Positions 1-10,426 of a stretch of DNA of 64,000 nucleotides are shown piece by piece; positions within the stretch are counted from its first letter, which is position 1; each line of letters opens with the position of its first letter. The notes under the pieces were generated by a model, which saw only the letters and a list, made by a program, of their open reading frames with translations, made no database searches and was not told the DNA's origin. A program made the translations under genes and the position numbers. Origin of the DNA: Alisma plantago-aquatica (Eukaryota; Streptophyta; Magnoliopsida; Alismatales; Alismataceae); contig OY856409.1 of the NCBI GenBank assembly GCA_963693085.1, forward strand, positions 1,613,941,711-1,614,005,710. Direction: 5' to 3'.

Positions 1-300
1 GGATAGTAGGGTGAAGATCATGGCTGGTGCGAAGCGTCACAATGTAGGTCACCCTGTTGTGGCTGGTGGTCGACCCTCTCCACGGTTGTGGTTGATCACC
101 ACGGTCATGGTTGATCGCCACAGTCGTGGCCACTCCTCTTCAACACGGTCGTGGTGGGTGGCCACGGTCGTGGCCAATCTTCTAAAAACACTGTAACTTC
201 AGCCAACTTGATGCAATAATTCCCATGGCTATGGCTGGGTGCCATGGTCATGTTTGTCCACATGTGCCACGATCGTGGTCAAACTCCATGGCCATGGTGT
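1..300. repeat. Cluster of CCACGGTCGTGG-type words (3' tail of element A)
   Basis: Near-palindromic 12-mers occur at about 80-91, 99-110, 118-129, 143-154, 162-173, 223-234, 267-278 and 286-297. They vary around CCACGGTCGTGG. CCACGATCGTGG (267) and CCATGGCCATGG (286) are perfect palindromes. Many variants differ by CG to TG or CA changes. A second cluster of the same words lies at 4810-5070 inside the LTR of the same element. Confidence 0.8.
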
Positions 301-862
301 GGGTGCTCCTTTAGTTTTCTCACTTCAAGAACTTGAATTTCACTTTTATCTATTATTTGGCCACATATTTGATTAATAGACCATGACCTACTTCTATACC
401 CTCTCTCTCTATTGTCTAGCACCTGCCTCATCATCAAAACTCAAAAGAAAACTATCAAGCACAAGAGTGCATGTGTGTTTGTGTAAAATAAAGCAAAAGT
501 ATCAAAAATGTGAGGTTGGGTCAAAAATTCCCAAACCTAGATGGGTTGCCTCCCACAAGCGCTGAGTTTCTTGCCTTCAGCTGGGCTTCTTGATGATTCT
601 TCAAAATTCACCCATTTGGAATTCTCAAGTGTCCATTCTTGCAAAACATGCATCCTTCATTTGCACTCAACCTTGGTTCCTCATCTCTTTCATCAAAACA
701 ATCATCACCAATTTCTTCACCTTGGTGTCCTTCTCTCAAATGCCCATTTGGACTTGTGAAGCGATCATGTCCAATATCCTTATCTTGGAGTCACCGGGTT
801 GGGGTCTTGTACATATTGATGTTGATCTTCATGTCCATAAATGAGACTGTCATAGTGCCACT
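301..862 (-). other. Post-protease tail of element A, no intact gene
   Basis: The protease frame can be followed for about 25 more codons past the stop at 863-865, then degenerates. No reverse transcriptase motif is visible. Around 540-565 lies the GGTTGCCTCCC-type sequence shared with element B (9230-9245). This region probably includes the 3' untranslated part of the element. The predicted short reading frames here are not conserved-looking. Confidence 0.5.
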
Positions 863-1378
863 TCATACATGAATGTCGGCATCAGCTGTAGATAAGAACA
901 GTCTCCCCAAGATGATGGGAATCTTCCTATCCTCCGGCTCCATATCAAGTACAATGAAATCCGCCGGGAACACCGTGCCTTTTGCTTTGTCTATCATCAC
1001 CAAGACATCATCCACTCTACCTCTAGGCACTTTTATGGATCTATCTGCCAACTGGAGAGTGCAATGTGCCATCTTCAACTTGCCTAAGCCCAGCTCAACA
1101 TAGACATGATATGGCATCAAATTCACACTAGATCCCAAATCAAGTAAGGACATGTCTATGCGATGTCCCCCTATGTAATTAGGTATGAGTGGGGCTCCTA
1201 GGTCCTTTCTCTTCACGGGAAGTGAGTGTTGTATGATGGAGCTCACTTGTTCAATCAATCTTACCTTCTTTGGAATCCTCCCTGTTGACCTTCTTTTCAC
1301 AGTGCATAGGTCTTTGAGACACTTGGCATATGATGGAATTTGCTTGATTGCATCCAATAGAGGAATGTTGACATTCAC
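863..1378 (-). pseudogene. Retroviral-type aspartic protease domain of gypsy element A
   Basis: This segment of 171 codons contains a retropepsin-like domain. The active-site motif D-L-G-S followed by SVNLMPY lies near residue 81, and the C-terminal ILGR-x-FL motif near residue 157. In the family this enzyme cuts the gag-pol polyprotein inside virus-like particles. The catalytic Asp and the following Gly are present. It continues in the gag frame of the same element through a single TGA at 1382-1384. The frame has no ATG at its left edge (it opens on GTG), so it is a piece of a longer polyprotein and not a stand-alone gene. No reverse transcriptase follows. Confidence 0.82.
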
Positions 1379-1381
1379 CTG

Positions 1382-3028
1382 TCAGAAGACCTCAAGAATG
1401 TCCATATTGTGCTTTTGTCTTCTTTTCATAGCCAGGGGCTCATCTAGTGCTTTGGGAAATGGTGGCTCACTAGCTATTGGCCTACTTGACTCAGTAGGAT
1501 CTTCATGTGGTGTAGCATGAGGTGGAGCACTAGGACTCCCAATATCAACATGGGGTGGCAAATGATCATCTTCGGCAATCTCAATCACAACATCACCACT
1601 TGACTGCTTCTACTTTGGTTTGTCACTCTTTCTTTGACTTGTAGGATGCTCAAGTGTTTTCCCACTCCTTGGAACTGTCACAGCACTACCTTGCTCATGA
1701 TGGGGAGAGGGAGCATGTTGTGGCTGTGGAGGAGGTGGGGGTGACACTTGGGGTTGAAATTGAGGTGGAGAAGATAATTGAGGGGGATGAGAGAATTGGG
1801 ATTGGAAAGTGAAGTTTTGGGAAAATTGAGGTGGTGAAGGTGGGGGAGTAGTGTAAGGCTAGGGATAGCCTTGGAAGGAGTGAATGGGATGCACTTGCAT
1901 GGGGGGTGGACTGTAGAAAACTTGTGATGAGGGCATGGGTCCACTTGCTTCATGGTGGCTCACGATGGGTCTTGAAGAGAATTTTTCTTCTTGGAGAGAA
2001 ATTATGGAAGATAGATTCTCTATTCTCTCTTCTAAGCTTGCAACATCTCTTTGAACATCATCAAACACTTTCAATCTAGAAAGAACCTCTTCCTCAAACC
2101 TTGAGCTGTATGTGGGACTTTGTGGTTCCTGGTAGCTATAGGAGTGAGGTGTCTTCTTTTCTTCCCCATAGAACTCAATAGCATTGACCGGGTGGCAAGG
2201 AGCATTTGTCACCTGGTTCTTCATGAGGCTCACCATGTCACCAAGAATCTTCATCACTTGCAGGCTTGAGTCATCATGAGTAGGGGGTGTCACACCAAAG
2301 GCATACCCTCTTTCATTCATCATGCTAGAAGCTCGAATTCTTGATCCTTCAGCCAACTGCTCAAACAAAGGCCATATCTCCTCAGGTGGCCTAGCCATGA
2401 AAACTCCTCCACAAGAAGAGTCCACTGTGTCTTGGTCCTTTAGAGACAAACCAGAGTTAAATGATTGAACTAGCTGCCACAAAGGGATCTCATGGTGTGA
2501 GCACTCTCTCAAAAGCTTCTTAAATCTCCCCCATGCATTATGAAACTGCTCATTCCCCATTTGGCTAAAACTTGTCATGGAACGTCGCATTTGTGTCAAC
2601 CTTATTATAGAGTAGAATTGTATCAAGAAAGCATTCTTCATTGTTTCCCAACTCATGATGTCCTTTCATGAGTCATACCAGTCTTTAGCTCTATCTTTGA
2701 GGGAGAAAGAGAACAAGGTCAACTAAATTGTATCATCACTAGCTGTCGACATCCTGAAGGTGGAGCATACTTCAAGAAAGGAGTCCAAGTGCTTGTAGGG
2801 GTTCTCACTCTCTAAGTCATAGAAGATGGGCATGAGCCCAAGAAGACCTAGAGGAATAGAGAATCTCTCCCCTGACATTTGATCAACCATGGTAGCAATT
2901 GGCGATTTGTAGTTGTTAGGTATGAAGTAGTCTTGAAGCGGGTTGTGAGGTGCATTTTGGTCTTCCATCTTTTTTCCTTCCAAATGGCTTGTCACAAGCA
3001 CAAAGCACAACCAAACAAAATAAAGCAA
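1382..3028 (-). pseudogene. Gag of gypsy element A, broken by several stops
   Basis: Three stretches share one frame: the N-terminus (3028-2723), the central capsid-like Retrotrans_gag region (2656-1859) and the linker to protease (1588-1382). The N-terminal part reads MEDQNAPHNPLQDYFIP. The central part has the family pattern of SWE..KNAFL..F, then M..F.Q...E..HNAWGRFK, then a region ending in a heptad-rich stretch (about 2100-1960) that could form a coiled coil. A proline-rich stretch precedes the protease. Gag would form the particle that packages element RNA. In-frame stops at about 2723, 2660, 1859 and 1382 make it a pseudogene. No zinc knuckle is evident, which is usual in this group. 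Confidence 0.8.
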
Positions 3029-3142
3029 GTTAGTACACCAATATGCACAAGAAATGCAAAGAAAAATGATTAAAGAATAGCAATGATGAGGGCAGTAGGA
3101 AAAGTCAAAGCAAAACTAACTGGCTAGGCCGAACACCTCTAA

Positions 3143-3160
3143 TCCCCGACAATGATGCCA
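3143..3160 (-). other. Primer-binding site, tRNA-Asp type (element A)
   Basis: The minus strand reads TGGCATCATTGTCGGGGA. This differs at few positions from TGGCGCCGTTGCCGGGGA, the complement of the plant tRNA-Asp 3' end used by Athila/Tat-like elements. It lies 7 bases from the inferred LTR edge at 3168 and upstream of gag, as expected for minus-strand DNA priming. Several of the differences are C/G to T/A changes. Confidence 0.72.
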
Positions 3161-4725
3161 GAAAGCTTGGTGCGATTCCGCTAGAGGTGCAACACACTAG
3201 GCGATTTGACCCGACTAGATGCGCCCCACGAGGTCGGAACACACGTCATGGGAATTTTCTTTTGAAATTTATAAGACCTAAACCAACACAGCTACATCTC
3301 CTAAAACAACTACACCCGCAAGCGCACAAGGTCATGTCGTAGTATAGGAAGGTGGCAAGTACAGGGTCAATCCACAGGGAAAAGAGGGGGTGCTAGATCT
3401 AGGTTAGTTTGGCTAGGTTCCTACTGCAGAGACTAGGGTTAAGCGTTTAAAGGTTGTTTGATTGTTAACTAAGGATAAACCAGAAAGAAATCAAAGGCGA
3501 TAATGAAATCTATGTTAACCCTAGGTGAGATTAAGACTAAGCAAGCAAGGAATGACTAATCTAGGTATGAAAAGGCAAGTTACACTAAGGCAAGCAAGAA
3601 AGAAGTAAAAGAGAAATTAAAGAGCTACACTAGCATGAACAAGACAAGAGCAAAGCAAGAAGATAACTAAGCAAGGAAAGAACTAATTAAGCTAAGCAAG
3701 CACAAAACTAGGGTTTCAAGCAGTAAAGAGATGTGTGAGATGTTTAGGGTTACAAACTTATCACTTAAGTTGGGGGTGACATATGAACATTATGATTCCA
3801 TTTAGATTATCCAAATCAAACAACAAGTTAGAGTCTAATGAATTATCCTAAGCTACTATCTGGCCATGGATATGCTAGGTTGTGTATAGGGGAACTAGTC
3901 CCTAACACCCCCTACTAACCTTACGAGGCCCAATTGGCTTAGGGATTACGTTCAATTCAATTAGAGTCTAATCAAGTCTAGGTTTCTATATTAGGCATTC
4001 CTAGGGCAATTAGGGGCCGAGGGTAGTAATGGGGGAAGTTAAATTAGGGTTTTGGACCCTAATTCCCCCACATTCTAGCCTTGAGAAGGCTCCATGCTAA
4101 TTGCACTAGAATTATCTAATTTAGATACTTAGATCTCTCACTTAGGTTTAGGGAGATTGATTAGGATGTAGGAAGATGGGAGGAAACCTAAGGATCCAAG
4201 AATTAGACCTAGGGGCAAATCCCAAAATTCACACATATAAGCAATTTGCCTAAATTCCTAGGTGATTCCACACACAAACCAACAAGAAATTCATGGAGAA
4301 TGAGATGAAAATAGAGTATAATCATTAACAAATGGAATTACAACATTTACATGTCATTTTCCCCCAACATGGTATCAAAGTAACATAATTTCCCCCAAAC
4401 AGCCCACCCATAGGGGCCTAGCTACTCATAGAAATGGAAAATATAAAAAGAGAGAAGAGGGAGGTAGAAGAAGCCATGGAGCTCGGTGTAGATGAAAAAT
4501 TCCTCCTCTATAGAAGTTGTAGGACGTATTCGTCCCTCCTCCAAGGTGTAAGGGTGTGAAATGAAGGGGATTATGGGTAGGAACTAGTATAAACTAGTGT
4601 TTTGGTGGTGGAAATGGTGAAATGGAGTGGATTTGAGGTGGATATGGAGTGGAATGGAGTGGGTGGAGATTTGGGGATCTAGGGGGTAGAAGGTAGCTAG
4701 CTTCATGCCCCAGCCTCCACCTAGG

Positions 4726-4733
4726 TATATATA
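4726..4733 (-). promoter_or_regulatory. TATA-like box in gypsy A LTR
   Basis: TATATATA followed on the minus strand by CCTAGG-rich DNA. It lies about 77 bases downstream, on the minus strand, of the nearest CCACGGTCGTGG word, consistent with an LTR core promoter driving gag at 3028. Confidence 0.5.
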
Positions 4734-4809
4734 GGTGTGGGGGAAGCACTAGGTTAAGTAGGGGCAAAATGGGGAAAGCAGTGGAAAAAATAGGTAGATT
4801 TTGTGGGTG

Positions 4810-5070
4810 GCACGACTGTGGTGGGTCACCACGGTCGTGGTGGGTAGGGTAGACCACGGTCGTGGGAAATAAAATGTGGAGATCATAGGAATATTTACAT
4901 GGATGGCCACGGTCATGGAGGCTCACCACGGTCGTGGTGGGAACCTATGGCCATGGGCATGTTGATCACCACGGTCGTTTTGGCCATTTTCATCAATTTC
5001 TAGGAGTTTTAGTGATTTTTTTTGCTTGGGGCATGTCCACCACGACCGTTGTGGGATACCACGGTCATTT
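4810..5070. repeat. CCACGGTCGTGG word cluster upstream of the gypsy A promoter
   Basis: Words occur at about 4810, 4829, 4854, 4907, 4926, 4945, 4969, 5040 and 5059. At least three are exact CCACGGTCGTGG. Others are decayed (CCACGGTCATGG, CTATGGCCATGG). Each word is CACG and CGTG half-sites separated by two bases. Spacing is irregular, so this is a motif cluster and not a tandem satellite. Confidence 0.8.
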
Positions 5071-5397
5071 TGTTGTCTCTCCCATGCATTTGAGCTTGGA
5101 AATTGATCATCGACAGAGGGTATTGCTTCAAAACATTCTTTGACCACTTGGGATAGGTTGGATGTGGTTTTTGCCTCATTTTGGGCTCGTCCAAGCCTGA
5201 GGAAACCCTAGACTGAACCATCCTCTTTCCTTGCCATCATGTAGTGGACAAAGTACCTATAAAACATGCAAAAAGAGTCCATAAGTGCATTTGATAGAAA
5301 TAAGCATATTGGGGGAAATAACATGTAATCTAACAAGTATAGATGTGGCTGAAATGCAAAATGACACAAGATAAAGCCTTAAAATAGGGCTGAATCA

Positions 5398-5987
5398 ATG
5401 CTCCATCCTCATTGTGGTGAGATCATTTACTTCTTCAATAGCCGTCACCTTTGGTTTGTATTTTGGAGGCAAGGATCTGAGAATTTTGGACACTTGATCT
5501 TCTTCACTTATATATTTTCCTAATGCACTTAGGCTGTTAACAATGGAAGAAAATCTTGCATACATTTCATTAATAGATTCATAAGGTTGCATACAAAATT
5601 GTTCAAAGTTTTTCTTAAGAAAATTAATTTTGATATTTTTGACTTGGGTAGTTCCTTCATGTGTTATGGAGAGTTTGTTCCATATGTCATAAGTTGTATC
5701 GCATGGGATATTCTATTGAATTCACTTACTAAAATAGAACAATATAAAAAGAATACCGCTTTCACATTTAATTGAACTTGTTTTACTGTGTTGGGATCCC
5801 ATGTTGCATATTCGGTTGTGAGAAGCACATAGGGAGTACACACCATCCTCCATAATTCCAAGATAAGTCCTTGGAAGTAGAATTGCATTCTTCTTTTCCA
5901 GTAGGTGTAGTTGCTTCCATCAAAAGGTGGTGGGTGAGTTATGTGAGTTCCTTCAAGGTTGAGGTTGCTCAGCAAGTTGTCCCCCAT
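5398..5987 (-). pseudogene. Ty1/copia gag N-terminal half, truncated by element A
   Basis: The N-terminus begins MGDNLLSN and is followed by PPFDGSNYTYWKRRMQFYF, the signature opening of plant copia gag (DUF4219/UBN2 type). After a frameshift between about 5664 and 5592 the frame resumes at MQPYESINEMYARF and LPPKYKPKVTAIEE, the central gag helices. Coding stops abruptly at about 5402, where the gypsy A LTR begins. The rest of gag and pol is therefore expected beyond the left edge of the window. A primer-binding site lies upstream at 6021-6032. Confidence 0.82.
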
Positions 5988-6020
5988 TCTTCAAGACTTG
6001 TTATGGCTCCTTGAAGACTT

Positions 6021-6032
6021 GTTCTGATACCA
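6021..6032 (-). other. Primer-binding site, initiator tRNA-Met type (copia)
   Basis: The minus strand reads TGGTATCAGAAC, one base from the TGGTATCAGAGC complement of plant initiator tRNA-Met. It lies two bases from the inferred LTR terminus at 6035 and about 35 bases ahead of the gag start, the normal position in Ty1/copia elements. Confidence 0.78.
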
Positions 6033-6254
6033 ATTGAAATATCTAGAGGGGGGTGAATAGAGCTTTTTGTAAGTTTAAAACTAATTAAGCAATAAAACCA
6101 AAGTAGAAGGAGGAAACCAGGAAGACACTTGGATGTAGAGTGGTTCCTACCTTTGAAATCAAAGGTAGTTAGTCCACTACCCAAATGTTTTCAATTGGGA
6201 TTTTGAAAGTGATTTATTTTATTATCTCACAAGGATATTACAAAATACAATCAC

Positions 6255-6520
6255 CTTCCACACCCTTGAAGTATCCTTCATTTTGAAGTAGCCTCAACTT
6301 CTTTGAAGCAGCCTTCTTGAAGTAACTTCAAGTCCTTGGAGAAGCCTTCACCTTCTTGAATTAGCTCCACCACCTTGAGATAGCCTTCCTTTAGAAGTAG
6401 CTCAAACCTCTATTGAAGAAACCTTCTTGAAGTAATCTCAAGATCCTCTCAAAGATGCCTTCTCCACCAAGAAGTAGCTTCATCGTTGCTCCATCAAGCA
6501 GCCTCCACGATCTTGGAGTA
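6255..6520. repeat. Degenerate CCTTCTTGAAGTAGC word repeats in copia LTR
   Basis: Words resembling CTTGAAGTAGCCTTCA recur about every 20 to 35 bases with CTTCA, TTGAA and GAAGTAG cores. They lie downstream of the LTR TATA box on the minus strand, so they would fall in the transcribed R/U5 leader. The repeat is imperfect and shows no coding frame. Confidence 0.7.
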
Positions 6521-7037
6521 ACCAAGGGGCAATTGCAACTTGTACCTATGAAGGGGTATTGGAAGAAAGGAGTATAACAATGTATCACAGAGCTTTGATC
6601 CTATATCAAGCATTAGAATTACCTATCCACTTAGGATGAATGTGGCTATGTGTGGTGGCTAGGAGATTGTAGCTATAGGACACCTTTCTAGAGTGAAAGG
6701 AGGAAGATAACAAGTGATTCTTAGCTTGATTATTGATAAGTGAGATTTCGAGTAAGTGTTTAAATCATCATATAATAATTGAGAAATTGCAATAGAAAAG
6801 AAACAAGGGAGGTTAGTGATGATTTCTAGAAGAAAAGCACCTATACCTAACAAAATTAAGTGAATACCTAAAATTGTGATGTTGTTGAGCTATGCAGCTC
6901 TTTTATTTGGATCCTTAAATACGGAAGTAAGAAAAGGCAATACAAAAGTATGTAAACTATAAAAACGAGTCAAAGTGGATTGACCTACACGAATACTCAA
7001 GTGTAGCTTAGGTACTTTAGGTGTCCTAAGGCCTCTC

Positions 7038-7047
7038 CTATTTATAG
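7038..7047 (-). promoter_or_regulatory. TATA-like box in copia LTR
   Basis: The minus strand reads CTATAAATAG, a close match to the plant TATA consensus. It sits between the upstream word cluster (7200-7483) and the leader. Confidence 0.6.
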
Positions 7048-7199
7048 GGATGGTTTTCAAGTGTTTAGGAATGTTCTAGGGAGTTTCTAGAGTGTTCTTA
7101 GTGCTTAACTAGCCATTAGGTGTACATTGGTTGCCTAGCATTTGCTAATTGTTCATGCTTGAAAGGAACAATCCACAACTCTGCTCAATCAACAATTTT

Positions 7200-7483
7200 G
7201 TTGACCGAACTTTATCCCAGTTGAGGTTCTCTTCGACTGAGCTTGGGTTTAAGGTGAAAATATTGCAACATATATTTCCAACTCCAAACTACCAACTACC
7301 CAGTCAAACGGTCACAAGCTTTAGACCGTTGCTTACTTGGTCGAGGTTATTTTTGATCGAATGCTAATTTATAGCACAATTGTGTAAGTTGTTGAATAGT
7401 GCTCACAATTTTGACCGAGTTGGATCTCAATCGACAAGAACTTTGACCAAGTATGCCTCGGTCGACAACTTCTTTGACCGAGG
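7200..7483. repeat. GACCGAG / CTCGGTC word cluster in copia LTR
   Basis: Words such as TTGACCGA, GGTCGAGG, TTTGACCGAG and CCTCGGTCGAC recur on both strands. The clearest pair is an 8-bp inverted repeat, CCTCGGTC at 7456-7463 and GACCGAGG at 7476-7483. The cluster is upstream of the TATA box on the minus strand. Confidence 0.7.
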
Positions 7484-7527
7484 GTGTCCTTGTTCTAGAC
7501 TTTTGAATCACCTACTAAGTGTGTGTT

Positions 7528-7992
7528 TTAATGTGTGTGGGTGACTAGCCCATCAAGAACACGATTATAAGCTCTACGACAGTGCAACACTCTCCAACCA
7601 TTCCTCCTCAACACTTGTATTTTGTTTATAGTTTTACAATAGCGAGGGTTCTCCTTCATCAGCTCATTAATCATTCTGACTATAGTATGCGAGTCTATTT
7701 CGAATACCGCTAGAGTCACGCTATTTCGGGCTTCTAGTTCTGCTTCTAGGACATCTTCCACACATGACCTCTTGGCTCATCCTCCCATCCATTTACCTAA
7801 ATTATTTCTGAATGCCACCGCACTGCATGCATACTTATTTTTGTATGTTGCATCACAGTTGAATTTTAAGACATCCAGTTCAGGCACACTCCAATTAGCA
7901 GTGTTTGATATGCACGTTCCTGTTTTGTTATTCTTGTATGCTTCTAGCCAAACACCACTATAAAAACAACAATAGGTACCATGCGTACACAA
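7528..7992 (-). pseudogene. LINE-type RNase H (RVT_3) domain remnant
   Basis: The frame is continuous except for one stop near 7777. It opens with WSVPELDVLKFNCDATYK, where NCDA carries the first catalytic Asp. It continues with EAEL (catalytic Glu), FEIDS (Asp) and ends near NRVLDGL (last Asp region). This is the plant LINE or RNase H-like domain that removes RNA from RNA-DNA hybrids. No reverse transcriptase from the same LINE is visible upstream. The copia LTR edge lies at its 3' end, suggesting that the copia element inserted into this LINE. Confidence 0.72.
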
Positions 7993-9229
7993 ATCCTCCT
8001 ATTGAGATCCATGATCTCTTAGCTAGGGATATATGTAATTGTAGTAGTACTACCATGTTTCAATTTAACTGCTTAATTAGTGAATGTGAGTTGAACTTGG
8101 TTGTGCTGTCAAGGGGAGGGTGGGATGAATAAGTTTGCCTCCCGACTTCTATAAAAACAAATGTGTGTGTGTGACTCTAACTTTGGGGGGAAATCTATCT
8201 AAGGGTTATAAGTGGGTAAGGAAAATCTAACACTTGATTTACATGATGTCTAAGTACTTCTACATTATATTTTTGTACAAGTATTTACAGTTGAGTACAA
8301 TCATGAGCATTTACACAATTAAGCGCATTTGATCTTCAATTTGCATTTATCTTCATCTTCCCACTTGGTAGGATTTCCTTATTTCTTTAAACCCTAAAAT
8401 ACTGAAGTAGCATGTTAGATCCACAAGAATGAAATGTTTTTCATCATCAAAACAAAGGGTATGTTAATGTAAAATTTAGCCAACATTATGGAAAAAGATG
8501 ATCCCTCCTCTATTTGACTTGGGATCTTTTTATTCATGGACTACAATTATATTGACCATATTTTTTTGGTGTGCTCTTTTAGCATCTTTTAATGGTACAC
8601 CCCTATTAAATTTATCAGGGGTATGGTAAAATGGAGATGGGGGAACTCATTCCACCCCGGGCTTGGGGTTTAGCATGGGGTGATTCTAATTTTTCTATGT
8701 GAGAAGAAGATGGTGGGGAAGATTTTTCCTATGCTTTCAAACTTTTTCTTTCTAGGGGAGTGTATCTAATTAGTTTGACTCTTATTGTCACTACATCAGA
8801 CCAGAGATATGACAATATTATCTAAAAATTTTAAAAATAGAAAAAACTATGTTTGGTTTTGATCAATAGAATAAGGCTTGCCAACATTTCCAAGGAGTAA
8901 TGAAAATTTTGGGGTCCTAGATGACATGGGGTTTTCTAATCATGGTAATTTGAAATTTTTTGCAAAGATCATCTACTGAATTAAAGGGGTTACAATGATA
9001 CAAAATCTATTCATATTGACTGACTAGATAAATGCCAAGTTCTGATTTCATTTTTTTAAAATAACTTCTTTTTAGAAAACAACTACATGCAGAATAAAAT
9101 GATGAAAATATAATGCTGAAAGGGAAGATAAGAGGGTGTAATTGCTACGTACCACCCACTTCCATACTAGACTTGGAATTTTTATTGTCTCGAGCAAATC
9201 CCAAACTGATATGGAGGGAAGTAAATCAC
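7993..9229. other. No gene recognised
   Basis: AT-rich DNA with stops in all frames. I see no conserved protein motif, structural RNA or clear repeat boundary. It may include more decayed LINE or the unrecognised 3' part of element B. Confidence 0.5.
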
Positions 9230-9289
9230 TAGGTTGCCTCCCAAAAAGCACTCAATTTAATGTCAAAGGCCCAGTGATAGTGGTATTCT

Positions 9290-9828
9290 CTATGAGTGAG
9301 CAAAATCTGAAGTCTGAATGAGGGCATTATGTTGACTCAATTGATTTCCTTGCAACGACTCCATCATATTTTGTTGAGTTATTTGGAATGTGTCTTGGAT
9401 GACTTGGCACATATCTCTGCACCAAGGACAACAATAGGGATCAAAATGGATAGTTTCCCATGGTTCAATATGTGATAAGGCATAATTATGAGGAACCTCA
9501 GTTGTATAAATATAATAATTGAAAGGTGCAAAGTTTTGATTGAGGTGTTGATGCCTGGTCATCCTACCATATTGGGCACTAGTGTCTATGGGGAGTGGAT
9601 CAAAAGGATGATAAATGGGAACTTCATTATTGACTATCAGTTGTTCTTCTTGAGTTGTAATTGGTAGTGGTAACTCGTGAGGGACCAACAGAATTCATAG
9701 ACATCAACTTCAAAGGAAGATGGGGCAAAGAAGATGGGCTTGCCTTGAGGTTGTGGATAGGGGAGCTCTTGGGAGGTTGTTATAAAAGTGGGGGTAGTAA
9801 ATAGGGGAACCTCAGTAACTATCATCAT
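9290..9828 (-). pseudogene. Unrecognised coding-like segment downstream of protease B
   Basis: Two overlapping minus frames (9290-9688 and 9637-9828) are open for 132 and 63 codons. The longer is rich in His, Gln, Tyr and Pro and holds a PYCCPWCRDMC-like Cys cluster near its middle. I do not recognise the family. It may be the terminal part of the gag-protease polyprotein or chance open sequence. Confidence 0.3.
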
Positions 9829-9928
9829 GAGGGTGACTGATGTAGCAATATAATTGTCTTCTAAGGAGATTCAAGATTCGGTTATTGATGGGTCTCAAAT
9901 TGAGGAATTGCTGGTGCATATGATTAAA

Positions 9929-10320
9929 CTAGTTGATGAAGTTGAGGAAGTATGCTTCTTCTTCCTTGGTATACTTCATGATATCTCTAGAGGCTTGGAA
10001 GTCAATAGATTTAGTTCTCACTCGTAGGGTGAGAAGTCCTGCCTCAACGTCGATCAATGCCCTAACAGTGGCTAGAAAGGGCCTACCGAAGATAAGTGGG
10101 TAGAAAAAATCTTCTTTAATATCCAACACCACAAAGTCACATCATATGTAAAATCCGACATTCACTAGCACATCATCAATATTGCCAAGTGGCTTGGTAA
10201 TGGAAGAGTTTTCCAATTGAATCGCCATTGGGGTGGATCGTGCATCAGTAAGACCAAGTCTCCTGTACATGCTTAGAGGTATTATGGAGATCCTTGCTTT
10301 GAGATCAGATAACCTTAATT
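9929..10320 (-). pseudogene. Aspartic protease remnant of gypsy element B
   Basis: The frame carries LSMYRRLGL, then IDDVLVNV, then a stop, then VVLDIKEDFFYPLIFGRPFLAT and ALIDVE, closely matching the plant gypsy protease layout seen in element A. The active-site D-L-G-A position reads D-L-K-A (near 10300), so the essential Gly is lost. With the internal stop near 10140 this copy cannot be functional. Confidence 0.75.
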
Positions 10321-10426
10321 GTCTGGTAGAATCACTGATATCAAATGTGATCCAAAAGGATCTTGGGTCTTTTCATTTGCACGACACTACTTTGGACAAT
10401 GTTTGATGTGGTTCTTACCAACTTCA

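Larger units (their letters stand above)
1..5397 (-). mobile_element. Ty3/gypsy gag-protease element A, left-truncated by the window
   Basis: Read on the minus strand, the order is LTR (5397 to 3168), a tRNA-Asp-type primer-binding site, gag, aspartic protease, and a non-coding tail to position 1. No reverse transcriptase, RNase H or integrase appears after the protease. The tail instead carries the sequence GGTTGCCTCCCACAAGCGCT (plus strand, about 545-564), which has a close counterpart in element B. I infer a non-autonomous gag-protease (LARD-like) layout, or an internally deleted Athila/Tat-type element. Its outer edge at 5397 abuts copia gag coding sequence, so it is probably nested inside that element. 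The second LTR must lie left of the window. Multiple in-frame stops show that it is inactive. Confidence 0.75.
3168..5397 (-). mobile_element. 5' LTR of gypsy element A (about 2.2 kb)
   Basis: On the plus strand the block begins TGGTGCGATTCC beside the primer-binding site and ends ...GGGCTGAATCA, fitting TG...CA termini. Inside are a TATA-like box (4726-4733), the CCACGGTCGTGG cluster (4810-5070) upstream of it, and a long leader that includes the stretch 3300-3700, rich in A, AG and GCAAG words. The upper edge was placed where copia gag coding resumes. No second copy is available in the window to confirm the edges. Confidence 0.62.
6035..7510 (-). mobile_element. 5' LTR of the Ty1/copia element (about 1.5 kb)
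   Basis: The lower edge begins TGAAATATCTAGAGGGGGG next to the primer-binding site. This TCTAGAGGGGGGTGAATAG sequence is common at plant copia LTR ends. The upper edge is set at the CA of TTTTGAATCA because LINE coding sequence starts within about 20 bases beyond it. Inside are a TATA-like box (7038-7047), a GACCGAG word cluster upstream of it (7200-7483), and CTTGAAGTAGC words downstream (6255-6520). The other LTR lies outside the window. Confidence 0.6.

Noticed and set aside
1678..1953. 91-codon minus-strand frame rich in Pro, His and Leu
   Set aside because: It lies in a different frame inside gag of element A, in the low-complexity proline-rich linker. It is a shadow frame.
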